From assembly GCA_016125385.1 (NCBI GenBank), contig WGLV01000032.1, positions 88,468 to 152,467 of the forward strand: DNA of 64,000 bases, read 5' to 3'. The notes beneath the pieces are model-generated. The model was not told the origin of the DNA, did not search any database, and saw only the letters and a list, made by a program, of their open reading frames with translations. The translations under genes were made by a program, and so were the position numbers. This document shows positions 23,689 through 32,831 of the stretch, in pieces (the stretch's first letter is position 1; the number at the start of each line of letters is the position of its first letter). The stretch is from a bacterium (GTDB lineage Bacteria; Hinthialibacterota; Hinthialibacteria; Hinthialibacterales; Hinthialibacteraceae).

Positions 23689-25329
23689 ATGTCATCATCA
23701 AAACTGCTCACAGCTGTCTGCGCGCTGTTCATCGTGACCGCAAGCGCGCCCGGCTTTGCGAAAGAAATCGAGTTTTTGCATACGCGGGGAACGGATATCG
23801 TTACGGAAAGCGGCGAGAAAGTCATGCCGCGCGGTTTGGGGCTGGGCAACTGGCTGCTGCCCGAAGGGTATATGTGGAAGTTCGGCGACCTAGGCGACCG
23901 GCCCCGCAAAATCGAAAAAATCGTCAGCGACCTGATCGGCGATGAAAACGCGGAGCGGTTCTGGCTGGAGTTTCGCCGCAATTACATCACCGAGGCGGAT
24001 ATCGCGCGCATCGCCGAACTGGGTTTCAACTCCGTCCGCCCCGCGTTGAACGCGCGACGGTTCATGACCGAAACCGATCCGCCTGAATACGTCGGCGAAG
24101 GTTTTGAACTGCTGGATAATCTGATCGCGTGGTGCAAGAAGTATGGCGTGTACGTCATAATCGATATGCACGGCGCGCCGGGCGGACAGACCGGCCAGAA
24201 CATCGATGACAGTCCTAACAATGAGCCGGAGCTGTTTTCGAATCCAGAAAATCAGGATCGCCTCGAAGCCCTCTGGGTGAAGATCGCCGGCCGGTACAAG
24301 GATGAAGCGATCGTCGCCGGATACGATCTGCTCAATGAACCGTTGCCGCAACGCACCGGCGCCGCGGAAAAATACAAGGATCAGCTTGAGCCTCTCTACA
24401 AACGGCTCACGGCGGCGATCCGCAAGGTCGACCCCAAACATATGATTACCGTCGAAGGCTGCGACTGGGCCAATGACTGGTCAGTGTTTTCCGAACCGTT
24501 CGACGACAATCTCGTGTATCAGTTCCATTACTACTGCTGGGATAACCCGTCCAATCTGAAAAGCGTTCAGAAATACATCGACTTCGGAAAAAAATGGAAC
24601 GTCCCTGTGTGGGTCGGTGAAACCGGCGAACGTGACAACGCCATCTATTGGGGAACCACCCAGTATTTTGAAGCCAATAACATCGGCTGGTCGTTCTGGC
24701 CGTGGAAAAAGATGGATGCTTCCAACGCGCCGTACTCGATTCCTCGTCCTGATGGATGGGACGAAATCGCGGGGTATTCTCGGGGGCGGGCCGCGCCGTC
24801 AAAGGAAACCGCTCAAAAAGCGTTCGATCAGTTGCTGGAAAACATCAAACTGGAAAACTGCGACTATTACCCCGACGTAGTGAACGCGATTCTGCGCCGC
24901 GTCCCCGGCAGGATCGAGTGTGAAAACTACGGTCATGAAGGCGCGGAGAAATCATACCACGTCAGTGATGACGGCGCGAAATCAGAGTTTTATCGAAAAA
25001 ACGAACCGGTGAAATGCGTCACGATCGAGACCGGACAGCGCCGCCGTTCCGTCCAGGGGATTCAACTTTCAGCGGATGAATGGACGGCGTACGACTTCAC
25101 GTCGCCAAAAGGCGAAACCTGCACGGCGGCGATCCGGCTGAAAGTCGAAAAAGAACCCGCTGCGTTCAAATTGTTGGGCGCAAAGAATTCATGGCAGGTC
25201 AAAGTTAATAATACGGATTGGGAGACCGTTGAGGTGAACCCCATTCCATGCCAGGAGGGCGAGAATCATCTCCAGTTGCAGGTTATCAACGGGACGATCG
25301 AATTCGACTGGATCGAATTGAAGCCGTAA
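23689..25329 (+). CDS. Exported GH5-family glycoside hydrolase with C-terminal carbohydrate-binding domain
   Basis: A 546-residue secreted enzyme: signal peptide 'LLTAVCALFIVTASAPGFA', a GH5 (cellulase-type) barrel to about residue 385, and a CBM6/35-like beta sandwich. Barrel marks are 'GLGLGNWLLPEGYM', 'GFNSVRPALN', 'YVIIDMHGAPGG', the acid/base in 'LLNEP' (Glu217), 'QFHYYCW' and the nucleophile in 'VGETGE' (Glu311), with 'WSFWPWKK' after it. The C-terminal part ('RIECENYGHEG' with 'DWIELKP') is the usual start and end of a CBM6-type domain. GH5 members act on beta-glucans, mannans or related glycans; the exact linkage is unknown. It ends 12 bases from a convergent membrane transferase gene. 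Confidence 0.9.
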   Translation: MSSSKLLTAVCALFIVTASAPGFAKEIEFLHTRGTDIVTESGEKVMPRGLGLGNWLLPEGYMWKFGDLGDRPRKIEKIVSDLIGDENAERFWLEFRRNYITEADIARIAELGFNSVRPALNARRFMTETDPPEYVGEGFELLDNLIAWCKKYGVYVIIDMHGAPGGQTGQNIDDSPNNEPELFSNPENQDRLEALWVKIAGRYKDEAIVAGYDLLNEPLPQRTGAAEKYKDQLEPLYKRLTAAIRKVDPKHMITVEGCDWANDWSVFSEPFDDNLVYQFHYYCWDNPSNLKSVQKYIDFGKKWNVPVWVGETGERDNAIYWGTTQYFEANNIGWSFWPWKKMDASNAPYSIPRPDGWDEIAGYSRGRAAPSKETAQKAFDQLLENIKLENCDYYPDVVNAILRRVPGRIECENYGHEGAEKSYHVSDDGAKSEFYRKNEPVKCVTIETGQRRRSVQGIQLSADEWTAYDFTSPKGETCTAAIRLKVEKEPAAFKLLGAKNSWQVKVNNTDWETVEVNPIPCQEGENHLQLQVINGTIEFDWIELKP

Positions 25330-25341
25330 GTCGAACCGTTT

Positions 25342-27183
25342 TCACGGCGCGGGGCTGAAGCGGTAGAGAACCGCGTCTCCCTCGCGGTGGATTTCTTTCA
25401 GGCAGCGCTGTTTGAAATCATCCCAGGCCGCTCGAAGTTCTTCGGGCGGCCTGTCGTCGTATTTGCCGCCATCAAGCAGATAACGGACGTTGAGCGCCCG
25501 AAGATGCGTGACCGCCTCACCGGCGCCGCCGCGCAGCCAGACATGCATCTGTTCGCCGAATAATTCATCGCTGAAGGTGGTTTTCCATTGCAGGTAATAG
25601 GGATATTCGCTGTTGTATGAATAGACGCCGGCGTTCAGAGGCAGGTTGGCGTGCATCCAGTCACGCATGGCGAAAAGACTGCGGGTGAACACGCCGCGCT
25701 GCTCCAGCCACGCCCTCCGCTGTGGTTCGGTCAGAGTGACGCCGCCGTACCAGTGAATGTTGGGCGAACTCAGATACGCGCTCTTGCTGTAGAAAAACGT
25801 CGCCGTTACCGCGATCAGCAACGCGGCGCGGAAATAGCGTCCCCAGTCGATCCGGTTTTCCACCGCCGCCATGCCGGCCGCAATAACCACGATCGTCACG
25901 CCGTAGGATTCAGAAAACAGACGGTTCACGGCGTGTCCCCAGAAAAGCGGGAACATGGCGTATAACGCCAGGGCGTTGAGCCAGGGGAAATACGCCCGCC
26001 GCCGCGTCAGTGGAATTAAAACCAGAGAGAGCAGGCCCAGTCCGAAAAGAACGTCGGCGTTGTACAGCGGCCACGCGGCGTTGCCCGCCACGATGTTCAG
26101 AAATTCAGTGAAACTCCCAGCCTTCAGAGGCGCGAATCCATGAACGTGCGAATAGGTCTCAACGACGTTCTGAAACGCGGGTTTGACGGGGAAGAGATTC
26201 GACAGGGCGGGAAAGAATGGGTTCCCGGTTTCCATCCACGATTTGACCATCCAGGGCGCGGCTATCGTCCATGCGATCGCGGCGTGAATCGCTCCCCAGC
26301 GCACGATCTCCATTCGAGTGGTTTTTCGCGGGAAGGCGACGCCTGCAAGCAGCAGGGCCGCCTGCGCGCCGAAGGCGAAAAACAGCGCCGTCTGTTTGGT
26401 CGCCATCGCCATGCCGCAGAAGACCGCCGCCCAGATCAGGCAATCGCGGCGGTTGGTTTCCAGCGCTCGCCAGAGTAAAAGGCTCGACAGCAAAATGGTC
26501 ATCATGAGGGGGCGGGTGATGTTCGCCATGACTGGCAGTTTGAAATGGATGCACGCCAGCAGGAATACGCAGGCGGGCAGAGTCCAATCGCGTCCGGCGT
26601 AGCGCCGCGCCGCCCAGCCCAGCGCGATCGCCAGTGGGATGATGTGGCACAGGGTAAACGCTTTGGCCGCCATGTCGTCCCCCACTGCGAGCACGACGCA
26701 ATACAAAAGGTGTGCGCCCATCGGGTAATGAGACGGCAGGTTGAAGGGGACGAGTTGGACCCATCCGCCGTGTTTTATGTAATGCAGCGGCACGTACAGG
26801 TGATACCACAACGAATCGACCTCGCGTTCGGGCGTCAATGCGCCCAGGGCATAAGCGAGGGCGAGAAGCCCGCACAAGCCCGCCGCCAGCGGATCCTGTT
26901 GAATCAAGCGCTTAAGCCGGATCAGGGCTGGCCGGATTTCGCGGATGAAATAGGGAAACGTTATCAGGCTGGTTGATACGGCCAGCGCGATCAGCAACCC
27001 GCCGCGCAGGCCACCGCACAGGCCGAGGCAGAGCAGTGCGATAGAGATCAGCGTCTCACCCGCCGCGAAGGCGATCGCCAGCCGCAGCCCGCGCGGCCCC
27101 GGCGCGGGAAACCAACGTATCGACGCCAGCCCGACCGCCCAGACCCAGCAGAAAATCCATACTCCGGCGAACAGATTCAACAT
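25342..27183 (-). CDS. Large polytopic membrane glycosyltransferase-like protein (GT39/GT83 type)
   Basis: A 613-residue integral membrane protein with about 12 hydrophobic helices. It starts with three helices, then the periplasmic acidic motif 'TPEREVDSLWYHLYVPLHYI', a GT-C style catalytic loop ('E.D' then an aromatic/His run). It ends in a soluble extracytoplasmic domain from about residue 490. Such proteins transfer sugars from a polyprenyl-phosphate carrier. It is one of four such genes in the window, none closely similar in the C-terminal domain. It lies alone on the minus strand, starting 140 bases from the divergent DinB-like gene. Confidence 0.78.
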   Translation of the reverse strand: MLNLFAGVWIFCWVWAVGLASIRWFPAPGPRGLRLAIAFAAGETLISIALLCLGLCGGLRGGLLIALAVSTSLITFPYFIREIRPALIRLKRLIQQDPLAAGLCGLLALAYALGALTPEREVDSLWYHLYVPLHYIKHGGWVQLVPFNLPSHYPMGAHLLYCVVLAVGDDMAAKAFTLCHIIPLAIALGWAARRYAGRDWTLPACVFLLACIHFKLPVMANITRPLMMTILLSSLLLWRALETNRRDCLIWAAVFCGMAMATKQTALFFAFGAQAALLLAGVAFPRKTTRMEIVRWGAIHAAIAWTIAAPWMVKSWMETGNPFFPALSNLFPVKPAFQNVVETYSHVHGFAPLKAGSFTEFLNIVAGNAAWPLYNADVLFGLGLLSLVLIPLTRRRAYFPWLNALALYAMFPLFWGHAVNRLFSESYGVTIVVIAAGMAAVENRIDWGRYFRAALLIAVTATFFYSKSAYLSSPNIHWYGGVTLTEPQRRAWLEQRGVFTRSLFAMRDWMHANLPLNAGVYSYNSEYPYYLQWKTTFSDELFGEQMHVWLRGGAGEAVTHLRALNVRYLLDGGKYDDRPPEELRAAWDDFKQRCLKEIHREGDAVLYRFSPAP

Positions 27184-27323
27184 AAGCGGGCGCCGCTTTT
27201 TTTAATTGATATTTTCATGGAGTGAATATTCATGTTTTTGCAGTCTGTATTTATCAAAAAAAGAGATAAACTTTATTGTAAGTGTAATTTGTAAAGTACT
27301 TCGAACGGAAGGAGCGGTACCGG

Positions 27324-27860
27324 ATGGACGCCGTCGAATTTGGTTCACATTATCTTGAAACCGCGCGTTCAACCTTTGAATCCATGAAGGGACTGGCGGA
27401 AAAAGCCATCGCCCAGGTCCCCGACGGAGATCTGCACTGGCGCTCCGATCCAGAAGCGAACAGCCTGGTTGTTCTGGTTCAGCATCTTCATGGCAATATG
27501 CTTTCGCGCTGGACCGATTTTCTCGAGAGCGACGGTGAAAAGGAATGGCGCGACCGTGACGGCGAGTTTGAGCCTTCTCCCAATCTCTCCCGAGTCGAGA
27601 TGATGCAGCGATGGGAAGAAGGCTGGGCCTGCGTCTTTCACGCGTTGCAAACCATCCCGCCCGACGATCTGTTGCGCAAGGTGGCGATTCGCGGGCAGGA
27701 TCACACCCTCATCGAGGCGATCGAGCGCCAGATTTCTCATTACGCCTATCACTGCGGGCAGATCGTCCAGCTGGCGCGCCAGCGCGCCGGCGAAAAATGG
27801 ATGACGCTCTCTATCGCGCGCGGTCAATCGCGCTCTTTTGTTCCCCCCGCCCGAAGTTGA
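27324..27860 (+). CDS. DinB-superfamily protein (DUF1572-type)
   Basis: A 178-residue four-helix-bundle protein of the DinB/YfiT superfamily, DUF1572 branch. Metal-binding His residues are visible: 'LVQHLHGNMLSRWTDFL' (about residues 52-68) and 'HYAYHCGQIVQLAR' (near 139-152). Relatives bind a divalent metal; some are thiol transferases (bacillithiol or mycothiol dependent), but this branch is not characterised. AAGGAG lies about ten bases before the ATG. It converges on murA, 30 bases away, with no obvious functional tie. Confidence 0.85.
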   Translation: MDAVEFGSHYLETARSTFESMKGLAEKAIAQVPDGDLHWRSDPEANSLVVLVQHLHGNMLSRWTDFLESDGEKEWRDRDGEFEPSPNLSRVEMMQRWEEGWACVFHALQTIPPDDLLRKVAIRGQDHTLIEAIERQISHYAYHCGQIVQLARQRAGEKWMTLSIARGQSRSFVPPARS

Positions 27861-27890
27861 TGAATTAAACGGCCTCGCCGCCCGCGCGCG

Positions 27891-29174
27891 TCAGTCGACG
27901 CGTTGAATGCGCGCGCCCAATGTCGTGAGACGTTCGTCGAGGCGTTCATACCCCCGGTCGATCTGTTCAATGTTCTGAATTTCGCTGGTTCCTTCCGCGC
28001 AGAGCGCGGCGGTGAGCAACGCCATTCCGGCGCGGATGTCGGGGCTGCTCATGGTCTGGCCGCGCAACGGCGTCGGCCCCACCACGACGGCGCGGTGAGG
28101 GTCGCAGAGAATGATGTTGGCGCCCATCGCGATCAGTTTGTCGACGAAGAACAACCGGCTCTCGAACATCTTCTCGAAAATCATGACCGTACCCGCCGTC
28201 TGCGTCGCGATGATGACGGCGATGCTCATCATGTCGGCGGGAAACGCGGGCCAGGGGCCGTCGTCGATCTTTACATACTGGGTATGGATGTCGGGCTTGA
28301 TCTTCTTGGGCTGGCTGGCGGGGACGACGATATCATCCCCGCGGATTTCCACATGAATGCCCAGATTTTCAAACTGATGCAACACCATGCGAAGGTAGAC
28401 TGGCCCGGCGTCTTCGATCAACAGCTCGCCGCCGGTAACCGCCGCCAATCCGATGAAGCTGCCCACTTCGAGGTAATCGGCCGCGATGCGGTGAGAGCCG
28501 CCGCTCAATTCATCGACGCCTTCAATGCGCAGCACGTTCGAGCCGACTCCGGTGATGCGCGCGCCCAGCGTGTTGAGAAAGGCGCATAGCTGCTGGACGT
28601 GCGGTTCGCAGGCGGCGTTGTGAATCACCGTCACGCCTTCCGCCAGCGCGGCGGCCATGACGAGGTTTTCCGTCGCGGTGACGCTGGCTTCATCCAGCAG
28701 GATGTCCGCGCCTTTCAGCCGGCCCGGCGCCCAGACCTCGTATTCGTCTTCGCTGTAGCGGAACTTCGCGCCCAGCGCCTCGAAGCCTTTCAGGTGGGTG
28801 TCGATGCGGCGGCGGCCGATACGGTCTCCGCCGGGAAACGCCATGCGCGCGCGGCCGCATCGCGCCAGCAACGGCCCCACCAGCAAAATCGAGCCTCGTA
28901 TGCGGCGGCTCAGTTCCTGCGGCGGCTCGGTGCGTTCGATGATGGAGGCGTCGATCAGCACGGTATGAGCCGATATCTGTTCGACGCGCGCTCCACACTC
29001 TCCCACCAGATTCAACATGGATTTCACGTCGCCGATGCCCGGCGTATTCGACAATTCGACGGGGCGCTTTGACAACAGCGATGCCGCGATCACCGGCAGG
29101 GCCTCGTTCTTATTGCCGGACGGTTTGATTCTGCCACTCAGCGGCGCGCCGCCTTCCACGATAAATCGAGCCAT
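27891..29174 (-). CDS. murA: UDP-N-acetylglucosamine 1-carboxyvinyltransferase, Asp form
   Basis: A 427-residue EPSP-synthase-fold enzyme that adds enolpyruvate to UDP-GlcNAc, the first step of peptidoglycan precursor synthesis. '[16 protein letters not shown]', '[15 protein letters not shown]' and '[19 protein letters not shown]' match the family. In the active loop 'PGGDRIGRR' the usual Cys (Cys115 of the E. coli enzyme) is Asp117; natural Asp versions occur in Mycobacterium, Chlamydia and Borrelia and are insensitive to fosfomycin. The ATG of 'MARFIVEGG' is used, as an upstream in-frame extension is unlike the family. It lies 14 bases downstream of a membrane glycosyltransferase gene, with which it is probably cotranscribed. 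Confidence 0.96.
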   Translation of the reverse strand: MARFIVEGGAPLSGRIKPSGNKNEALPVIAASLLSKRPVELSNTPGIGDVKSMLNLVGECGARVEQISAHTVLIDASIIERTEPPQELSRRIRGSILLVGPLLARCGRARMAFPGGDRIGRRRIDTHLKGFEALGAKFRYSEDEYEVWAPGRLKGADILLDEASVTATENLVMAAALAEGVTVIHNAACEPHVQQLCAFLNTLGARITGVGSNVLRIEGVDELSGGSHRIAADYLEVGSFIGLAAVTGGELLIEDAGPVYLRMVLHQFENLGIHVEIRGDDIVVPASQPKKIKPDIHTQYVKIDDGPWPAFPADMMSIAVIIATQTAGTVMIFEKMFESRLFFVDKLIAMGANIILCDPHRAVVVGPTPLRGQTMSSPDIRAGMALLTAALCAEGTSEIQNIEQIDRGYERLDERLTTLGARIQRVD

Positions 29175-29188
29175 TGGGTCTTCACTCC

Positions 29189-31240
29189 TCAGGGCGTTGG
29201 GTACGGATATTTTTCCAGAATTGTGACGGTAGTATACCGTGGCGCCTTCGGGTCCAGATGGAGATAGTAGACCGGCCAGCCGGGGTATTCCCGGATGAGA
29301 GCCTGATTCCGGTCCGGGCTGAAATCCAGCGCCACGATCCAGCCGCTTTTCAGCCACGGATCGAGCAGCGGGAACACCGCATAGTAATCGTAATCGTATT
29401 CGACGAAGACCAGCGCGTTTTTTTCATGCAACCCGTTCTTTAAGGTCTGATACGCCTGTTCGCGCGCCCCCCAGTATTCATCGTCGAGATCGGCGAGGCG
29501 CTCCACCCAGGTGGTTGAGAACGCCATGACGAAACAGAACGCCAGCGCGATCGCGCTCAGCGCACGAACCGCGCTTCGCCGCGCGGCGCCGCTTCCACTG
29601 ACGAGCGAGATCGTTTCCGAGGCGCCGCGCGCGCTCAGGATCAGCCAGAAGGGCATGGTCTCGTACAGAAAGCGCGGGCCGAAACAGTAATCCTGATAAA
29701 AGAATAACGAATACGACGCCGACTGGGATAACGCCGCCGCGAGGCAAAACCAGTCGAACCGCGTGCGGCGCATGCCCGGCAGAAACAGCGCGGCCGCCAG
29801 CGTCAGGCTCGGAATGGGCCAGCCGAACAGCCAGTAGTTCAAACCGTTCAGATTGCAGAGCGAATTGGAAAGCCCCTGCAGCACGGTGTGATGGACGACG
29901 TTGGGTTTTCCCGGCAGAACGTCTTCGGGACCCCATCCGGTTTCACCGAAGCCGAGCGGGATGTCGTTGTATTGTTCCTGATACGGGCTCAGCAACGCCG
30001 AACCGGTGGTGGCGTGGTTGTAATAGAATTGAAACGCGCCGCAGGGCAAACCGCCCGCGATGAACGCCGCCAGGCAGAGCGCGCGGTTTCGCCAGCCACC
30101 GCGCCATTGAAGCGCCCACCAGACCAACGCAACGATTAGAAACGCCAGCGCGGTCACCGGGCGCGTTAACGTCGCCATGCCGAAACAGAAGCCCGCCGCG
30201 GCCGCCAGCGCGGTCATGCGCCGGGCATTATTCGCTTCGAACGCCGAAAGGTACGCGAGAAAAAACAGCGTGCTCCACACCAGGCAGGCTGGATGATTCA
30301 TATACCCCGCGCCCATCATCATGCTGAACGGCGACAGCGTGAACAGCGCCGCCGCCGCGCGCGCGATCGCGGCAGACCGAGTGACGCGCAACGCCAGCGC
30401 GAAGATCAACGGAACCGCGAAGGCGGTCAACAGCGGATTCACCAGCGCGGGCGCGCCCATGCGGATTCCGATCGACAGAAGCAGCGCGAAGCCCGGCGGG
30501 AAGATCGAATACCAGCGTCCCTGATCCATCATGATGTAGACGCGTTCGAAGAATTCAGGGTGCGCGGGAGCGGGCGCGTAGAGATGGCCGCGCGCGAAGA
30601 TCTTCGCCTGGAAGTACTGGGATATGCTGTCGTGAATATGCGGAATTCCGCCCAATAACACTTGATTGAAGACGAGCGGCGCCGAGAAGGCGATCACGCA
30701 AAGCCCCGCCAGCAGGGCGCGATCGGCGCGTTGCGTTTCCGCGCTCAACATCCAGCCCCACGCGCGTTCGAGGCGTTCTCCCAACCGTTGCAGGGCCGCG
30801 CCGCGTGACTGCAACGCCCACGCGCACAGGCAAACCAGCAGACCCAGCGCGGGGATCCATGCCGCGCACAGCCACATCCAGTTCTCGTAGAACAGCGCGT
30901 GATACTTATAACGATTGCCCAGCGGCAGCGTGGTGAGAAAGAGAAGCAGGAAGGGAAGAGGCGCGATGAAATTTAGATACGATTTTTGTTGAAAATTTTT
31001 TTGAACCAAGCACAATAGAACGATTGTTGAAATCGCCACGTCGATCGCGAGCAGCAATCCGATCAGATTTGATTGCAGCATGCGGATCGTCAGCAACACT
31101 GAACTGACGCGCGCGAGTTGTTCGGCGCTCAGTTTTGAGTTGACGAACAGCAAGCCGGCGATGGCGAGGCTGACGGCGAAAAAGAGCGCGGCTTTCTGAA
31201 TTGTGTGGTTTGAATGTTGGGAATTCAAAGTCAGGTTCAA
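29189..31240 (-). CDS. 683-residue polytopic membrane protein, GT-C like
   Basis: A 683-residue integral membrane protein with 13 or so hydrophobic helices and a C-terminal soluble domain. A periplasmic '[19 protein letters not shown]' motif (about residues 200-218) resembles the 'D' loop of lipid-linked sugar transferases, and '[18 protein letters not shown]' follows. The first ~175 residues, with four helices, are an extra N-terminal module. Together with murA 14 bases downstream, it suggests envelope glycan assembly. Substrate unknown; it could also be a flippase-like or mannosyltransferase-related protein. Confidence 0.7.
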   Translation of the reverse strand: MNLTLNSQHSNHTIQKAALFFAVSLAIAGLLFVNSKLSAEQLARVSSVLLTIRMLQSNLIGLLLAIDVAISTIVLLCLVQKNFQQKSYLNFIAPLPFLLLFLTTLPLGNRYKYHALFYENWMWLCAAWIPALGLLVCLCAWALQSRGAALQRLGERLERAWGWMLSAETQRADRALLAGLCVIAFSAPLVFNQVLLGGIPHIHDSISQYFQAKIFARGHLYAPAPAHPEFFERVYIMMDQGRWYSIFPPGFALLLSIGIRMGAPALVNPLLTAFAVPLIFALALRVTRSAAIARAAAALFTLSPFSMMMGAGYMNHPACLVWSTLFFLAYLSAFEANNARRMTALAAAAGFCFGMATLTRPVTALAFLIVALVWWALQWRGGWRNRALCLAAFIAGGLPCGAFQFYYNHATTGSALLSPYQEQYNDIPLGFGETGWGPEDVLPGKPNVVHHTVLQGLSNSLCNLNGLNYWLFGWPIPSLTLAAALFLPGMRRTRFDWFCLAAALSQSASYSLFFYQDYCFGPRFLYETMPFWLILSARGASETISLVSGSGAARRSAVRALSAIALAFCFVMAFSTTWVERLADLDDEYWGAREQAYQTLKNGLHEKNALVFVEYDYDYYAVFPLLDPWLKSGWIVALDFSPDRNQALIREYPGWPVYYLHLDPKAPRYTTVTILEKYPYPTP

Positions 31241-31358
31241 CTTCGTTTTGAGATGCCTTTCAGGTCTTGTTTGTCATTTTACAGGGCTTGTCAAGGCTTT
31301 TTGGAGCCTTTTTGGCGGTTAAAACGCAATTTTCTTTCGATAAACCTGAAATTTTTTC

Positions 31359-31388
31359 TTGACAACATGATATTTATGGTAATATAAC
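31359..31388 (+). promoter_or_regulatory. Sigma70-type promoter for the H1-like gene
   Basis: Consensus TTGACA (31359-31364), an 18-base AT-rich spacer, and TATAAC (31383-31388). Transcription would start near 31395, giving a leader of about 64 bases before the ATG. This supports a start at 31459 rather than an in-frame codon at 31396. A short hairpin with a T-run (31293-31313) lies just upstream. Confidence 0.7.
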
Positions 31389-31458
31389 ATGCAAATTGGT
31401 AAATTCTTCAAACCGTTCCCGTTCCGAAAAGGAGGGACGAAAGAGAGGTGACCGAGTT

Positions 31459-31935
31459 ATGGTAAGAAAGCCAGCTTCCGCAAAGAAAGCCTCACCGAAG
31501 AAGACCACGGCGAAAAAGGCGACGGCGAAGAAAGCCACCGCCAAGAAAGCCACGGCGAAAAAAGCGACGGCGAAGAAGGCCACCGCCAAGAAAGCGACGG
31601 CGAAAAAGGCGACGGCGAAGAAGGCCACCGCCAAGAAAGCCACCGCCAAAAAGGCCACGGCGAAAAAATCAGCGGCGAAGAAGACCGCGAAAAAATCAGC
31701 CGCGAAGAAAGCCGTAGCCAAGAAGACCACCGCGAAGAAAGCCGCGACCAAAAAGTCGACCGCGAAAAAAGCGACCGCGAAGAAAGCCACGGCGAAAAAG
31801 GCGACGGCGAAGAAAGCCACCGCCAAGAAAGCCACGGCGAAAAAATCAGCGGCGAAAAAAGCGACGGCGAAAAAGTCAACCGCGAAGAAGACCGCGGCCA
31901 AAAAGTCGACGGCTAAGAAAACCGCGAAAAAGTAA
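31459..31935 (+). CDS. Histone H1-like Lys/Ala-rich DNA-binding protein
   Basis: A 158-residue, extremely basic protein made almost wholly of 'AKKAT' and 'AKKS' pentapeptides, after an N-terminal '[15 protein letters not shown]'. No folded domain is visible. Similar C-terminal tails occur in bacterial histone H1 homologues and in AlgP/HctB-like proteins, which bind and compact DNA through the lysine tail. GAGGTG lies eight bases before the ATG. Repeat number is likely to vary between strains. Whether it acts on the nucleoid or on RNA is not shown by the sequence. The strong promoter 70-100 bases upstream suggests high expression. Confidence 0.85.
   Translation: MVRKPASAKKASPKKTTAKKATAKKATAKKATAKKATAKKATAKKATAKKATAKKATAKKATAKKATAKKSAAKKTAKKSAAKKAVAKKTTAKKAATKKSTAKKATAKKATAKKATAKKATAKKATAKKSAAKKATAKKSTAKKTAAKKSTAKKTAKK
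31480..31935 (+). repeat. 15-bp tandem repeat array coding AKKAT
   Basis: About 30 imperfect 15-base units of the type GCGACGGCGAAAAAG or GCCACCGCCAAGAAA run in frame through the H1-like gene. Synonymous codon variation (GCC/GCG, AAA/AAG) keeps the DNA copies from being identical, which should lower, but not remove, recombination slippage. Confidence 0.85.
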
Positions 31936-32339
31936 GCGGCTCTTTCCGTCGCCGATGGTCTCTGCGGCGCAAGCCCCTGGCGCATCTTTATCAGGGCTTC
32001 GGGTCCTGCTATAAAAGATGTCTTCCGCCGGAGATTTCGAACCGGCTTGCGGTTCTTCAGTTCTATATCAGGAACGAGGAACGAAGGAATTACTGATTTC
32101 ATCCGTTCCGCCAATGGGTGGAGCGTGCGGGCTTCGTGTCACTGCTCGGTACGATTGCTTGTTGGGTTGAGGCGGCGCGCATCGCGTTCCGGAGCGCTTG
32201 AATACCGGAGCGTATGAGCGCGTTTTTTCTCTTTTACCGGGGTACGGTTTTGTGCTATGATTCCATTCAGTGTAATTTTACTTGCCTGAATGGGACGCCG
32301 TACGCCAGTCTGAAACTCAACTCCATGCGCCGAGGACGG
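31936..32339. other. 404-base intergenic region without a gene
   Basis: No gene-like frame is seen on either strand. A weak stem ('AAGCCCCTG' 31971-31979 with 'CAGGGCTT' 31992-31999) lies after the H1-like gene, without a T-run. The downstream half holds the promoter of the MerR-like gene. Confidence 0.55.
32233..32261 (+). promoter_or_regulatory. Candidate promoter for the MerR-like regulator
   Basis: TTTACC (32233-32238), exactly 17 bases, then TATGAT (32256-32261). The transcript start would be about 70 bases before the first codon. Four of six -35 bases and five of six -10 bases match consensus. Confidence 0.5.
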
Positions 32340-32825
32340 ATGATGAAAGAAAGCAACGTCAGACCCATAAAGTCCGCTTTTCAATCCGGGGAAGTCATTG
32401 AATTGATCCGCCGTCTCGACGGAATCAAGATCGACCCCGTGCGCCTGCATTATTATGAGAAAACGGGCCTTATCCGCGCCAGTGTCCGCCCCGCACAAGG
32501 CTGCGGCAAGCACAAACTCTATTCTTTCGCCGACCTGGTCATGCTGCGCTGGTTTCTCCAGCTGCGCAAACAGGGCCTCAGCATGCAGAAGGTTCGCCGC
32601 GGCATCTCTTACCTGCGCCGCAACATGCCCAAGTTCATCGAAAAGCCCCTCGAACACGAACTCTTTTTCGTCACCGACGGGCAGGATATGTTCGCGCTGG
32701 TGAACGGCGGCGACGAAGCGATCTCGCTGGTGCGCACCCCGGGGCAGAAGTTTTTCGGCGTGATGGTGTACGACTTCAAGAAAATGATCGACGATACCCG
32801 CGAAGCCGTGGCGCAGGCCGCCTGA
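32340..32825 (+). CDS. MerR-family-like transcriptional regulator
   Basis: A 161-residue regulator. The N-terminal HTH spans about residues 15-85: 'IKIDPVRLHYYEKTGLI' is the MerR recognition and wing start, and 'LYSFADLVMLRWFLQLRKQGLSMQKVRRGISYLR' gives the second wing helices. The MerR hallmark 'R.YE..GL' is present as 'LHYYEKTGLI'. No Cys metal site is seen; the C-terminal 70 residues have no known effector domain. It may bind an unknown ligand. ATG ATG at the start, with a GAGGACGG upstream. No neighbour makes a clear target: the upstream gene is the H1-like protein and the downstream gene is convergent. Confidence 0.8.
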   Translation: MMKESNVRPIKSAFQSGEVIELIRRLDGIKIDPVRLHYYEKTGLIRASVRPAQGCGKHKLYSFADLVMLRWFLQLRKQGLSMQKVRRGISYLRRNMPKFIEKPLEHELFFVTDGQDMFALVNGGDEAISLVRTPGQKFFGVMVYDFKKMIDDTREAVAQAA

Positions 32826-32831
32826 CCGGGT

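Noticed and set aside
31480..31930. Repeat array considered as a CRISPR or satellite element
   Set aside because: The units are 15 bases, in frame and code for AKKAT, with no spacers, so it is a coding repeat.
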